Origin: Syntrophobacterales bacterium
GTDB lineage: Bacteria > Desulfobacterota > Syntrophia > Syntrophales > JAAYKM01
Length of the DNA: 6,209 bases
Direction: 5' to 3'
NCBI GenBank assembly: GCA_031285215.1
Contig: JAITWQ010000030.1
Span: 1 to 6,209, forward strand
The position numbers were made by a program, and so were the translations under genes. Positions 1-6,209 of the stretch are shown one piece after another. How positions within the stretch are numbered: position 1 is the stretch's first letter; each line of letters opens with the position of its first letter. The notes beneath the pieces were generated by a model that did not search any database, had not been told where the DNA came from, and saw only the letters and a program-made list of their open reading frames with translations.

Positions 1-2112
1 AATGACTGGTGCCTTTCTGTTTTTGTTGATAACGCCGGTATTATCCGCTTCAATGACCGGTATAACATAGTGTTCAAGGTCGAAACCCACAACTCTCCTT
101 CCGCTTTAGACCCGTACGGCGGGGCGCTGACGGGAATCGTCGGTGTGAACAGGGATCCCTTCGGTACCGGTTTGGGAGCGAAGCTGATTTTTAATACGGA
201 TGTGTTCTGTTTCGCTTCGCCCTATTACGACAAACCCATTCCGCCGCGCGTTCTCCATCCGCGCCGCATTTATGAAGGTGTTCGGGAGGGGGTCGAACAT
301 GGAGGCAATAAAAGCGGTATTCCCACGGTCAACGGCTGTATCGTTTTTGATGACCGGTACATGGGCAAGCCTCTGGTTTACTGCGGTACGGCGGGCATTA
401 TGCCGTCTCGTCTCAGGGATGGCAGGAAAACCCATAACCGGGAGATTCGTCCCGGCGATTTGATTGTGATGGCAGGGGGGCGCGTTGGCAAGGACGGAAT
501 TCACGGGGCGACATTTTCATCGGAAGAGCTTCATGAAGGCTCTCCCGTAACGGCGGTACAGATAGGCGATCCCATCACGCAGAAAAAAATGACGGACTTT
601 CTCCTTGTGGCGCGGGACCGCGGGCTGTATCGCTGTATTACCGACAACGGCGCCGGAGGTCTTTCGTCGTCCGTCGGCGAAACGGCCACCTTATCCGGCG
701 GATGTGAATTGGATTTGGCTGCGGTTCCCTTAAAATATGCCGGCCTTGATCCCTGGGAAATTCTCATTTCCGAATCTCAGGAACGGATGACCCTGGCCAT
801 TGCTGCCCAAAATATTGACGCCTTCCTGTCCCTGGCGGAAAAGATGGATTGTGAAGCGACGGTTATCGGCCATTACACGGATTCGGGATGGTTTCATATC
901 CGTTATGGGGAACAGACTGTGGTTTATCTGGATATGAACTTCCTCCATAAAGGCTTGCCGCCCATGCACTTAAAGGCAAAATGGCGTCTCCCTGTCCATG
1001 AGGAACCTTCTTTTCCCGTTCCGGAAAATCTGGGAGAGGCATTGAAGGCCATGTTGGGACGCCTGAATATTTGCAGCAAGGAATCCGTCGTCCGGCAGTA
1101 CGACCATGAGGTTCAGGGCGGAAGCGTCATCAAGCCCCTGGTGGGAGTAAAAAACGACGGCCCCGGTGACGGGGCGGTGATTCGTCCCCTCCTTGACAGT
1201 TTTGAGGGCATTGTCGTTGCCAATGGGATCTGTCCCCGTTACAGCGACATTGATACCTATCATATGGCGGCCTGCGCCATTGATGAGGCGGTGCGTAACG
1301 CCATTGCCGTAGGCGGCAGCCTGAACGAATTGGCGGGATTGGACAATTTCTGCTGGTGCGACCCCGTGCAGTCGGAAAAAACGCCCGACGGGCAATATAA
1401 ACTGGCCCAGCTGGTGCGGGCCAACCAAGCCCTCTATGATGTGACCACGGTTTACGGCGTCCCCTGTATTTCGGGAAAAGACAGCATGAAAAATGACTAT
1501 CAAATTGGGGACACAAAAATTTCCATTCCTCCCACACTCCTCTTTTCGGTTATGGGCAAGGTGGATGATGTGCGCAAAACCGTTACCATGGATGCCAAAA
1601 AACCCGGTGATTTTGTTTACGTTCTTGGTGAAACCCGCAAAGAACTGGGCGGCTCGGAATGGTATGCCCTCCATGGATTTGTCGGCAATACCGTTCCCAA
1701 AGTTGATGTCCAACCAGCCAAAGAACGTTACATTTACCTCGCCCACGCCATTTCTGTGGAACTGGTCGCCTCATGCCATGACTGCGCCGATGGCGGGCTT
1801 GCCGTTGCCATGGCGGAGACGGCCTTTGCGGGCGGTTTGGGAATAAAGTTAAACATTGATCTTGTTATCGCAGAGCCGGGAATGAGAATTGACGAACGCC
1901 TCTTTTCCGAATCGCAAAGCCGCTTTGTGGTGACCGTTTCCCCGGATAAGGCGGAGTATTTTGAGAAGGTCATGGAGGGGACCATTTTCGCCAGAATCGG
2001 CTACGTCACCAATGAACCCATGTTCGTTATCGAAGATCGGACGGGAAAACGGATTATTGAAGAGGAACTGGCAGAGCTGAAACAGGCCTGGCAGCAGCCT
2101 CTTAATTTTTAG
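1..2112 (+). CDS. purL: Phosphoribosylformylglycinamidine synthase, PurL synthetase subunit (5' end missing)
   Basis: The protein makes formylglycinamidine ribonucleotide (FGAM) from FGAR, ATP and ammonia (from glutamine), the fourth step of de novo purine synthesis in the cytoplasm. The frame is open from the first base, so the gene starts upstream of the window and the GTG at 70 is internal; 703 codons are visible. The first AIR-synthase-type half carries VETHNSPSALDPYGG (codons at 79-123) and TDNGAGGLSSSVGE near 640-680. The second half carries NDGPGDGAVIRPL near 1155, SGKDSMKND (1471-1497) and HDCADGGLAVAMAE (from 1777), typical of the second ATP/substrate half of PurL. It ends 'KQAWQQPLNF' with no glutaminase domain, so ammonia must come from a separate PurQ or equivalent. 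The usual HNHP is HNSP here; I believe this is normal in a clade of long PurL proteins that includes deltaproteobacteria, but have not checked. Whether an N-terminal PurS-like extension exists cannot be seen. No terminator hairpin is evident after the stop. Confidence 0.95.
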   Translation, partial: NDWCLSVFVDNAGIIRFNDRYNIVFKVETHNSPSALDPYGGALTGIVGVNRDPFGTGLGAKLIFNTDVFCFASPYYDKPIPPRVLHPRRIYEGVREGVEHGGNKSGIPTVNGCIVFDDRYMGKPLVYCGTAGIMPSRLRDGRKTHNREIRPGDLIVMAGGRVGKDGIHGATFSSEELHEGSPVTAVQIGDPITQKKMTDFLLVARDRGLYRCITDNGAGGLSSSVGETATLSGGCELDLAAVPLKYAGLDPWEILISESQERMTLAIAAQNIDAFLSLAEKMDCEATVIGHYTDSGWFHIRYGEQTVVYLDMNFLHKGLPPMHLKAKWRLPVHEEPSFPVPENLGEALKAMLGRLNICSKESVVRQYDHEVQGGSVIKPLVGVKNDGPGDGAVIRPLLDSFEGIVVANGICPRYSDIDTYHMAACAIDEAVRNAIAVGGSLNELAGLDNFCWCDPVQSEKTPDGQYKLAQLVRANQALYDVTTVYGVPCISGKDSMKNDYQIGDTKISIPPTLLFSVMGKVDDVRKTVTMDAKKPGDFVYVLGETRKELGGSEWYALHGFVGNTVPKVDVQPAKERYIYLAHAISVELVASCHDCADGGLAVAMAETAFAGGLGIKLNIDLVIAEPGMRIDERLFSESQSRFVVTVSPDKAEYFEKVMEGTIFARIGYVTNEPMFVIEDRTGKRIIEEELAELKQAWQQPLNF

Positions 2113-2153
2113 CGGCAAAATTTGGGATATTACTTTTTTCAGAAGATGAATAA

Positions 2154-2160
2154 AAGGGGG
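2154..2160 (+). promoter_or_regulatory. Ribosome binding site of the PAAR-like gene
   Basis: AAGGGGG lies seven bases before the ATG at 2168. It is a strong purine-rich Shine-Dalgarno sequence and fixes the start; the protein from that ATG begins directly with the PAAR-like domain. The 55-base gap after purL holds no clear promoter or terminator, so read-through from purL is possible. Confidence 0.6.
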
Positions 2161-2167
2161 CGATCTT

Positions 2168-4114
2168 ATGGGAAAATCTACTGTTTTTGCGAATAACCAG
2201 GGGATTGCGAATAAGAACAGCGGCGATACTGTAGTAAGCAGCACTCCTGACGTGTGTCTTACACCGGTTGGTGGTTCCTTTGTTCCCACGCCGTATATCA
2301 ATACGGCCGATTCATCGTCTCTTGCGGACGGCTCCAAGACGGTCACGATTGACGGGGCCATGGCTGCCATTGAAGGAAGCTGTTACAAAACAAGCACCGG
2401 CGATGAACCCGGTACCGGCGGAGGCATTGCCTCCGGGACGGTAGGCGATAAAGCGGTGTTTATAAATTGCTCCTTTGACGTAAAGATAGAGGGCAAGGGC
2501 GTTTGCCGTAACTTTGACCCCATGACCATGAATAACAGGAATACCATTGGTATTAACCAGGGTTCCACAAACAGCTCTAATGTCGGCAAAAAAGAATATG
2601 TTGCTGATGACACCTTTAAGTTTACCGTCTATGAATACTGTTCTTGGGACCATTATGACGAGGAAGGCAAAAAATTTAAACCGGGAACAATCCATAATAA
2701 ACTTCTCCCCGGCGTAAAGTTCAGGCTGATCATGCGGGACAAGGATAAAAATTTTGTCGAGGAAAGAACGGTAACGTCGAATGAAAACGGCGTGGTCGAA
2801 ATTGAGGAGGTTCCCGTAAACCACTTTTTTGACATCATCTTTGAGCCGGAAAATGCAGAAGATAATAATAAATACACCCTCCATTACAACTGCTACGCTG
2901 ATTTTGACACAAATGACCCCACCAAAGAGGGTCCGCCGGCAGATATACACGGAAGGCCTCCTTATAGAAAATGTATGGAGCAGAACGATCCTGAAGGGCC
3001 TGTTCTTGAATACATAAAGACGGACTGCCAGTGCGGCAACAACCATACCGTCAGCATCGGCTATCCTTTCTCAATATTTGACGCCCACATGCACATTCAG
3101 AGCGGCAGATGCGCACCCATGGATTTTATCTACAAGCAAACTCCCTATGTGGGAGGTATTTTGAAACGGATCAATCTTTCCAGAGAAAAAATGGAAGGCC
3201 TCGGTAAATATTTCAAAGAAAAGTTTGTCCAGCAAGGGGAGAATCCGACGGATGTAAACGGCGGCGATTATCTCAAAGAACAGAAAAGAGCGCTGGAAGA
3301 ATATTTTATCGGAAATTCTCTTTATAAGGACATTCTCAATATATCTTTCTGCGGCATCGTTATGCCCATGGATATGGAGTACAGCCATATAGACGGTTAT
3401 TATGGCCTTAAAGCCTATAATCCCATCTGGAAGAACAGCGAAGAAGACAAAGTACACGGCGAGGCCGCTAACAGACCGGCAAGATACTGGACGCCGCAGC
3501 ACGGCTACTGGAAAGGGTTTGTCACTCTGGTATGGGAATTTTTCACAAAACGTGATTACCGTCCGGTTAAGCCCGTTTCTCCGGGAGAAAAGTTGGAAAT
3601 CACAAACTTTGCCACATTGGAAGAGTTTTACAGTTTTAAAAAGGAGGGAAAGACCGTAACAGGGGTATATTATACATTCCCTGAAAACGATCAGGATGAT
3701 GGAGAGAGAAACCTGACAGGGTATGCCCCTCATTATATAAGTATAGATGCCATCCCCGCCCTTCTCTCCACACGGGAGACAGATGTCTATGAGAATTGGA
3801 GGAAACAGGTGGAACTCACGGAAAAAGCCGTTCTGACAAATCCTCTGCGGCTTCTCCCCCTGTATCATTACGACCCTCGCCGGTGGCAGACAGAACCGAA
3901 CGGTAATGAAATACCCATGGATAAGGTATCAGTGGAGGCCCCTCCGGTAAAGAAAGAAGAAACGGAGCTTAACGGCTTATGCCTTGGTTTCAAGTCATAC
4001 AGCCACCAGGGATGGCGGCCTTATGACTGGAAGAGGCTTCCCATTCTGGAAGAGTTTTATTACAAATGCGCTAAGTATGGCATACCGCTTCCCCAGATGG
4101 TAAGTGGGCAGTAA
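2168..4114 (+). CDS. PAAR-like (DUF4150-type) protein with truncated amidohydrolase-like C-terminal domain; candidate T6SS effector
   Basis: The reading frame gives 648 residues. Residues 1 to about 122 match the PAAR-like DUF4150 pattern (VCLTPVGGSFVPTPYINTA, SKTVTIDGAMA, STGDEPGTGGGIASG, AVFINCSFDVKIEGK); such domains cap the VgrG spike of type VI secretion systems and carry cargo. About 140-300 is a beta-rich linker; residues 180-227 resemble a transthyretin/prealbumin-like fold, and cysteines occur at 158, 242, 269, 287 and 289. From about 300 the sequence looks like an amidohydrolase-family TIM barrel: FDAHMH (D305, H307, H309), PMDMEYSHIDGYYG (H407), then FKSYSHQGWRPYDW (K609, H613) and the helix LEEFYYKCAKYGIPLP. 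In that family the next strand gives a metal-binding His, followed by another His and an Asp near the end. None is present: the frame leaves the family pattern at P642 and stops six residues later. The protein is therefore probably truncated and lacks a complete metal site. PAAR-like and secretion roles are family knowledge; effector status and inactivity are inference. Sampled stretches look more A/T-rich than purL, compatible with transfer. The substrate cannot be predicted. Confidence 0.85.
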   Translation: MGKSTVFANNQGIANKNSGDTVVSSTPDVCLTPVGGSFVPTPYINTADSSSLADGSKTVTIDGAMAAIEGSCYKTSTGDEPGTGGGIASGTVGDKAVFINCSFDVKIEGKGVCRNFDPMTMNNRNTIGINQGSTNSSNVGKKEYVADDTFKFTVYEYCSWDHYDEEGKKFKPGTIHNKLLPGVKFRLIMRDKDKNFVEERTVTSNENGVVEIEEVPVNHFFDIIFEPENAEDNNKYTLHYNCYADFDTNDPTKEGPPADIHGRPPYRKCMEQNDPEGPVLEYIKTDCQCGNNHTVSIGYPFSIFDAHMHIQSGRCAPMDFIYKQTPYVGGILKRINLSREKMEGLGKYFKEKFVQQGENPTDVNGGDYLKEQKRALEEYFIGNSLYKDILNISFCGIVMPMDMEYSHIDGYYGLKAYNPIWKNSEEDKVHGEAANRPARYWTPQHGYWKGFVTLVWEFFTKRDYRPVKPVSPGEKLEITNFATLEEFYSFKKEGKTVTGVYYTFPENDQDDGERNLTGYAPHYISIDAIPALLSTRETDVYENWRKQVELTEKAVLTNPLRLLPLYHYDPRRWQTEPNGNEIPMDKVSVEAPPVKKEETELNGLCLGFKSYSHQGWRPYDWKRLPILEEFYYKCAKYGIPLPQMVSGQ

Positions 4115-4443
4115 CCAAGATAACAGAATATGATAAGCCAGGCGAACCCACCAAGACTTACCTTCTGCCCGTATCGGAGAAGTACCCTAACTACTTTGGC
4201 ACGCCCATCCTTCTTCTGACTGATGTTTATGGAGGTTTTGAGCATGAGCAGCAAGCTTGGACGACAGACCCGGTAAGCTTTGTCGGCTCCAATCGCAAAA
4301 ATATCTACCGCTGGGAGCTTACCAACGAAGCCCTCCGCCCTGAAATTAAAGATACAAGATCATACCACGACTACATTGTGGAAAAAGACTTGGAAAATCT
4401 TGCCAAACAGAAAAAACAGGGCCTCGGTGATAGTAAAAGATAG
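4069..4443 (+). pseudogene. Out-of-frame C-terminal remnant of an unrecognised protein
   Basis: In the frame one base behind the preceding gene, the sequence is open from 4069 to a TAG at 4441-4443 and has no ATG; the only GTG/TTG codons are near the end. The translation reads like real protein, about 115 residues from 'PDGKWAVTKITEYDKPGEP' (4093 on) through 'YFGTPILLLTDVYGG' and 'NRKNIYRWELTNEALRP' to a charged tail 'EKDLENLAKQKKQGLGDSKR'. I do not recognise the family. It overlaps the last codons of the amidohydrolase-like gene, and protein-like character begins just where that gene departs from its family pattern. It is most likely the 3' end of another gene joined by deletion or recombination, or else the real C-terminus of the upstream protein displaced by a frameshift at the CCCC run (4091-4094), which would give a product of about 758 residues. 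It could also be a fragment of an effector partner or immunity gene; nothing in the sequence decides this. Confidence 0.6.
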
Positions 4444-4550
4444 TTTTAAGATCGACATAGTTGAGATTTTTAGATATGCTTTGGGGGAGTTAATGACGCC
4501 CATGATGGTCCGCACTTTCCCCTGCGAGGTAGTTATTTAAAAGGAAACTA
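4444..4550 (+). other. Intergenic region before fliF
   Basis: This 107-base stretch separates the remnant from fliF. Besides the possible promoter it holds G-rich GGGGGAG (4483-4489) and a 15-codon frame (4493-4540, ATG ACG CCC ... ATT TAA) that I do not regard as a gene. The ribosome binding site of fliF, AAGGAAA at 4541-4547, sits next to its ATG. No flgB, flgC or fliE coding sequence is present, although these often precede fliF. Confidence 0.6.
4452..4480 (+). promoter_or_regulatory. Possible sigma70-type promoter for fliF
   Basis: TCGACA (4452-4457, five of six matches to TTGACA) and TATGCT (4475-4480, four of six matches to TATAAT, keeping the first TAT and last T) are separated by exactly 17 bases. 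It lies just after the stop of the remnant and would start transcription about 60 bases before fliF. This is a pattern match by eye only; flagellar operons are often driven by sigma54 or sigma28, and no good match to either was found here. Confidence 0.3.
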
Positions 4551-6080
4551 ATGGATACAATTACACAATTTTTTTCAAATATCTGGAATGGCTTTTCCGA
4601 GCTGCCCCCCGCACGCAGGATATCCCTTCTGGCCACGGGGCTGGTAACCATTGCCATCATATTGGGTCTTGTTGTTTGGGCCAATCAATCAGAGTACAGG
4701 GTTCTTTTCTCCAATCTTGCCTCAGACGACGCCGCGAATATTGTTGCCAAACTTAAAGAGAAAAAAATCCCCTACAAAATTTCAGACAGCGGAGATTCTG
4801 TTTCCGTCCCCTCCGACAGGGTTACGGAAGTAAGGCTGGATCTGGCGTCTGGGGGCCTTCCGCAAGGAACCGGCGTCGGCTTTGAAATCTTTGACCGAAA
4901 AACTTTAGGCGCAACAGAATTTGAGCAGCAGCTAAATTTCCGGCGCGCCCTTCAAGGGGAGCTTGCCCGCACAATAAACAGTCTGGATGAAATACAACAA
5001 GCGCGCGTACATTTGGCCTTACCCAAAGACTCATTATTTGTGGAAGAACAAAAGAAACCAACGGCTTCCGTAACATTAAAACTGAAAAGCGGGCGGGTCA
5101 TCCGCCCCGATCAGATAGACGGTATTACCCATCTTGTTGCCAGCAGCGTGGAAGGGCTTAATCCGGCGGATGTCATCGTTGTGGACAGCAAAGGCAATAT
5201 CCTTTCCCGGAAAAAAGACGACTCCGGTTTTGGGCAATTAACGGCCTCTCAAGTCGAATATCGCAATAATTTTGAAAGAAGCATGGTCAGTCAGATACAA
5301 ACCATGCTGGAAAAGGTTGTTGGACCGGGCAAGGCCGTTGTCCGTGTTTCTGCGGATCTTGATTTCAAAGTAATGGAACAGACGGAGGAGTTATATGACC
5401 CTGATTCGCCCGTTATACGCAGTACCCAAAGACAGACGGAAAACATTACGCCCCTTCCCAACGCAACGGCGGGCAGAGGCACGGAATCCAAATCAGACGA
5501 GGTAATCAATTACGAAATCAACAGAACGATCAATAAAACAGTGATGCCCGTGGGGGAAATCCGCAAATTATCCATCGCCGTTTTGGTTGACGGAAAATAT
5601 ACGACAGATGATAAGGGAGAAGAAGTCTATCAGGCGCGGGATAAGGCCGAACTGGATAAACTCGTTGACCTTGTCAGGAAATCAGTGGGATTCAGCGCCG
5701 CCCGCGGCGATCAGGTCGTTGTCACCGATATGCCCTTTCGTCCTTCCGCAGAAGATGAACTTGCACTTCCTTTAACATGGACGCAGCAGGTATCGGAATT
5801 TACCCCTTACTTGAAATATATTATTATATTGGTTGTTATCCTCTTCCTCTTCCTGTTCGTTTTGAAACCAATGATCGGCCTGATTTCAGACATAGGGCGG
5901 AAGCAGCAGCAACAGCCGGAACCTCCCGGCACGTTACCGGAAGCCGGTGAGGAAGGCCGGCCCATTGCAGATCATGTTTCGGAGGAAAGTAAAGTTCTGA
6001 CGGATATAGACCTGATCAGACAAATGGCCGCGAAAGACGCAAAAAGATTTGCCGAGCTTCTGAGAAACTGGATACAGTAA
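4551..6080 (+). CDS. fliF: Flagellar MS-ring protein FliF
   Basis: FliF forms the MS ring in the inner membrane, the base on which the flagellar rod, export gate and switch complex are built. The 509-residue product is complete and close to the usual length (about 520-560). A short cytoplasmic N-terminus leads into a first membrane segment at about 24-44. Next comes the periplasmic YscJ/FliF-type ring-building part (SEYRVLFSNLASDDAANIVAKL, then GVGFEIFDRKTLGATEFEQQ and INSLDEIQQARVHLALPK). A second periplasmic part includes AVVRVSADLDF and the FliF C-domain pattern INRTINKTVMPVGEIRKLSIAVLVDG. A second membrane segment spans about 424-438. It is followed by a Gln/Pro-rich cytoplasmic linker (RKQQQQPEPPGTLPEAG) and a charged C-terminal helix, LIRQMAAKDAKRFAELLRNW, the expected FliG-binding tail. 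AAGGAAA five bases upstream supports the ATG at 4551. fliG follows after 50 bases, so the two are probably co-transcribed. Confidence 0.98.
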   Translation: MDTITQFFSNIWNGFSELPPARRISLLATGLVTIAIILGLVVWANQSEYRVLFSNLASDDAANIVAKLKEKKIPYKISDSGDSVSVPSDRVTEVRLDLASGGLPQGTGVGFEIFDRKTLGATEFEQQLNFRRALQGELARTINSLDEIQQARVHLALPKDSLFVEEQKKPTASVTLKLKSGRVIRPDQIDGITHLVASSVEGLNPADVIVVDSKGNILSRKKDDSGFGQLTASQVEYRNNFERSMVSQIQTMLEKVVGPGKAVVRVSADLDFKVMEQTEELYDPDSPVIRSTQRQTENITPLPNATAGRGTESKSDEVINYEINRTINKTVMPVGEIRKLSIAVLVDGKYTTDDKGEEVYQARDKAELDKLVDLVRKSVGFSAARGDQVVVTDMPFRPSAEDELALPLTWTQQVSEFTPYLKYIIILVVILFLFLFVLKPMIGLISDIGRKQQQQPEPPGTLPEAGEEGRPIADHVSEESKVLTDIDLIRQMAAKDAKRFAELLRNWIQ

Positions 6081-6118
6081 TCTTTTGCGAAATAAATATT
6101 AAACATCTCCCATAAAAC

Positions 6119-6122
6119 AGGA
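6119..6122 (+). promoter_or_regulatory. Ribosome binding site of fliG
   Basis: AGGA lies eight bases before the ATG at 6131, in the 50-base gap after fliF. The gap shows no terminator hairpin, consistent with one transcript covering fliF and fliG. Confidence 0.5.
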
Positions 6123-6130
6123 ACACCAGT

Positions 6131-6209
6131 ATGACTAATGAAGAAAAGGCGGCTATTTTACTTTTATCCCTTGATGAAGATACTGCGGCGCAGGTGCTGA
6201 AAAATCTTC
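6131..6209 (+). CDS. fliG: Flagellar motor switch protein FliG (3' end missing)
   Basis: Only the first 26 codons are inside the window; the gene runs off the right edge. The start MTNEEKAAILLLSLDED followed by TAAQVLKNL matches the FliG N-terminal pattern in which an EKAAILL(L)SLGE-type helix is followed by a helix ending in VLK.L. This part of FliG binds the C-terminal tail of FliF and fixes the switch complex (FliG, FliM, FliN) to the MS ring; the unseen C-terminal domain would contact the stator MotA and generate torque. The position directly after fliF on the same strand is the standard flagellar order and supports the call more than the short sequence alone. Confidence 0.93.
   Translation, partial: MTNEEKAAILLLSLDEDTAAQVLKNL

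Noticed and set aside
970..1746. Minus-strand open frame of 258 codons opposite purL
   Set aside because: It lies fully antisense to a clearly identified gene, and its translation shows no recognisable domain; a by-product of purL codon usage.
3071..3868. Minus-strand open frame of 265 codons opposite the amidohydrolase-like gene
   Set aside because: It is antisense to the coding strand, which shows recognisable domain motifs over the same bases; no domain and no good ribosome binding site were seen.
4197..4220. TTTGGCACG as the -24 element of a sigma54 promoter for the flagellar genes
   Set aside because: No TTGC-like -12 element follows at the right spacing, and the bases lie inside the coding remnant (codons for F-G-T).
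4434..4459. TAAA with CGA-containing half as a sigma28 flagellar promoter
   Set aside because: The -10 half matches GCCGATAA at only about half of its positions and the spacing is short.
4483..4522. GGGGGAGT with ACTTTCCCC as a hairpin or terminator
   Set aside because: Only four perfect G-C pairs with a mismatch and bulge, a long loop and no following T run.
4280..4540. Plus-strand frame of 86 codons beginning at TTG
   Set aside because: Most of it overlaps the better, protein-like remnant frame, it has no good ribosome binding site, and the low-complexity Lys/Thr-rich translation looks like a shadow.
4493..4540. 15-codon frame (leader peptide or small protein) before fliF
   Set aside because: GGGGGAG is only three bases before its first ATG, and the peptide shows no attenuator-like codon run; chance is likely.

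Overview
All genes in this window lie on the plus strand and run in one direction. From left to right it holds the 3' part of a purine biosynthesis gene (purL, 1-2112), a gene for a PAAR-like/amidohydrolase-like protein that looks like a type VI secretion (T6SS) cargo effector (2168-4114), an out-of-frame remnant of a second, unrecognised coding sequence with no start codon (about 4069-4443), a short intergenic stretch with a plausible promoter, the complete flagellar MS-ring gene fliF (4551-6080), and the first 26 codons of fliG (6131 to the window end).

The organism is a Gram-negative, flagellated bacterium. FliF/FliG indicate a flagellum, and the DUF4150-type PAAR-like domain indicates a T6SS or similar contractile injection system elsewhere in the genome. 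The PurL variant (HNSP in place of the usual HNHP, no glutaminase domain at the C-terminus) and the style of FliF recall Desulfobacterota/'deltaproteobacteria'. That placement is from memory of such sequences, not from a search, and is low confidence.

The two flanks are ordinary housekeeping and motility genes. The middle, about 2.4 kb (2113-4550), is accessory. It contains a modular protein: an N-terminal PAAR-like domain, a beta-rich linker with several cysteines, and a C-terminal amidohydrolase-like domain with a D-x-H-x-H metal motif. The last domain stops abruptly where the central strand of a TIM barrel would normally follow. A different reading frame then opens at once and runs for about 115 codons as a protein-like sequence without a start. 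The simplest reading is a deletion or recombination joint that fused the front of an effector gene to the tail of another gene out of frame. A single-base frameshift in a CCCC run at 4091-4094 is the alternative.

fliF follows this debris directly, with its own ribosome binding site and a possible sigma70-type promoter at 4452-4480. No flgB, flgC or fliE, which often precede fliF, is present upstream, so the accessory block sits at the head of what remains of the basal-body operon.
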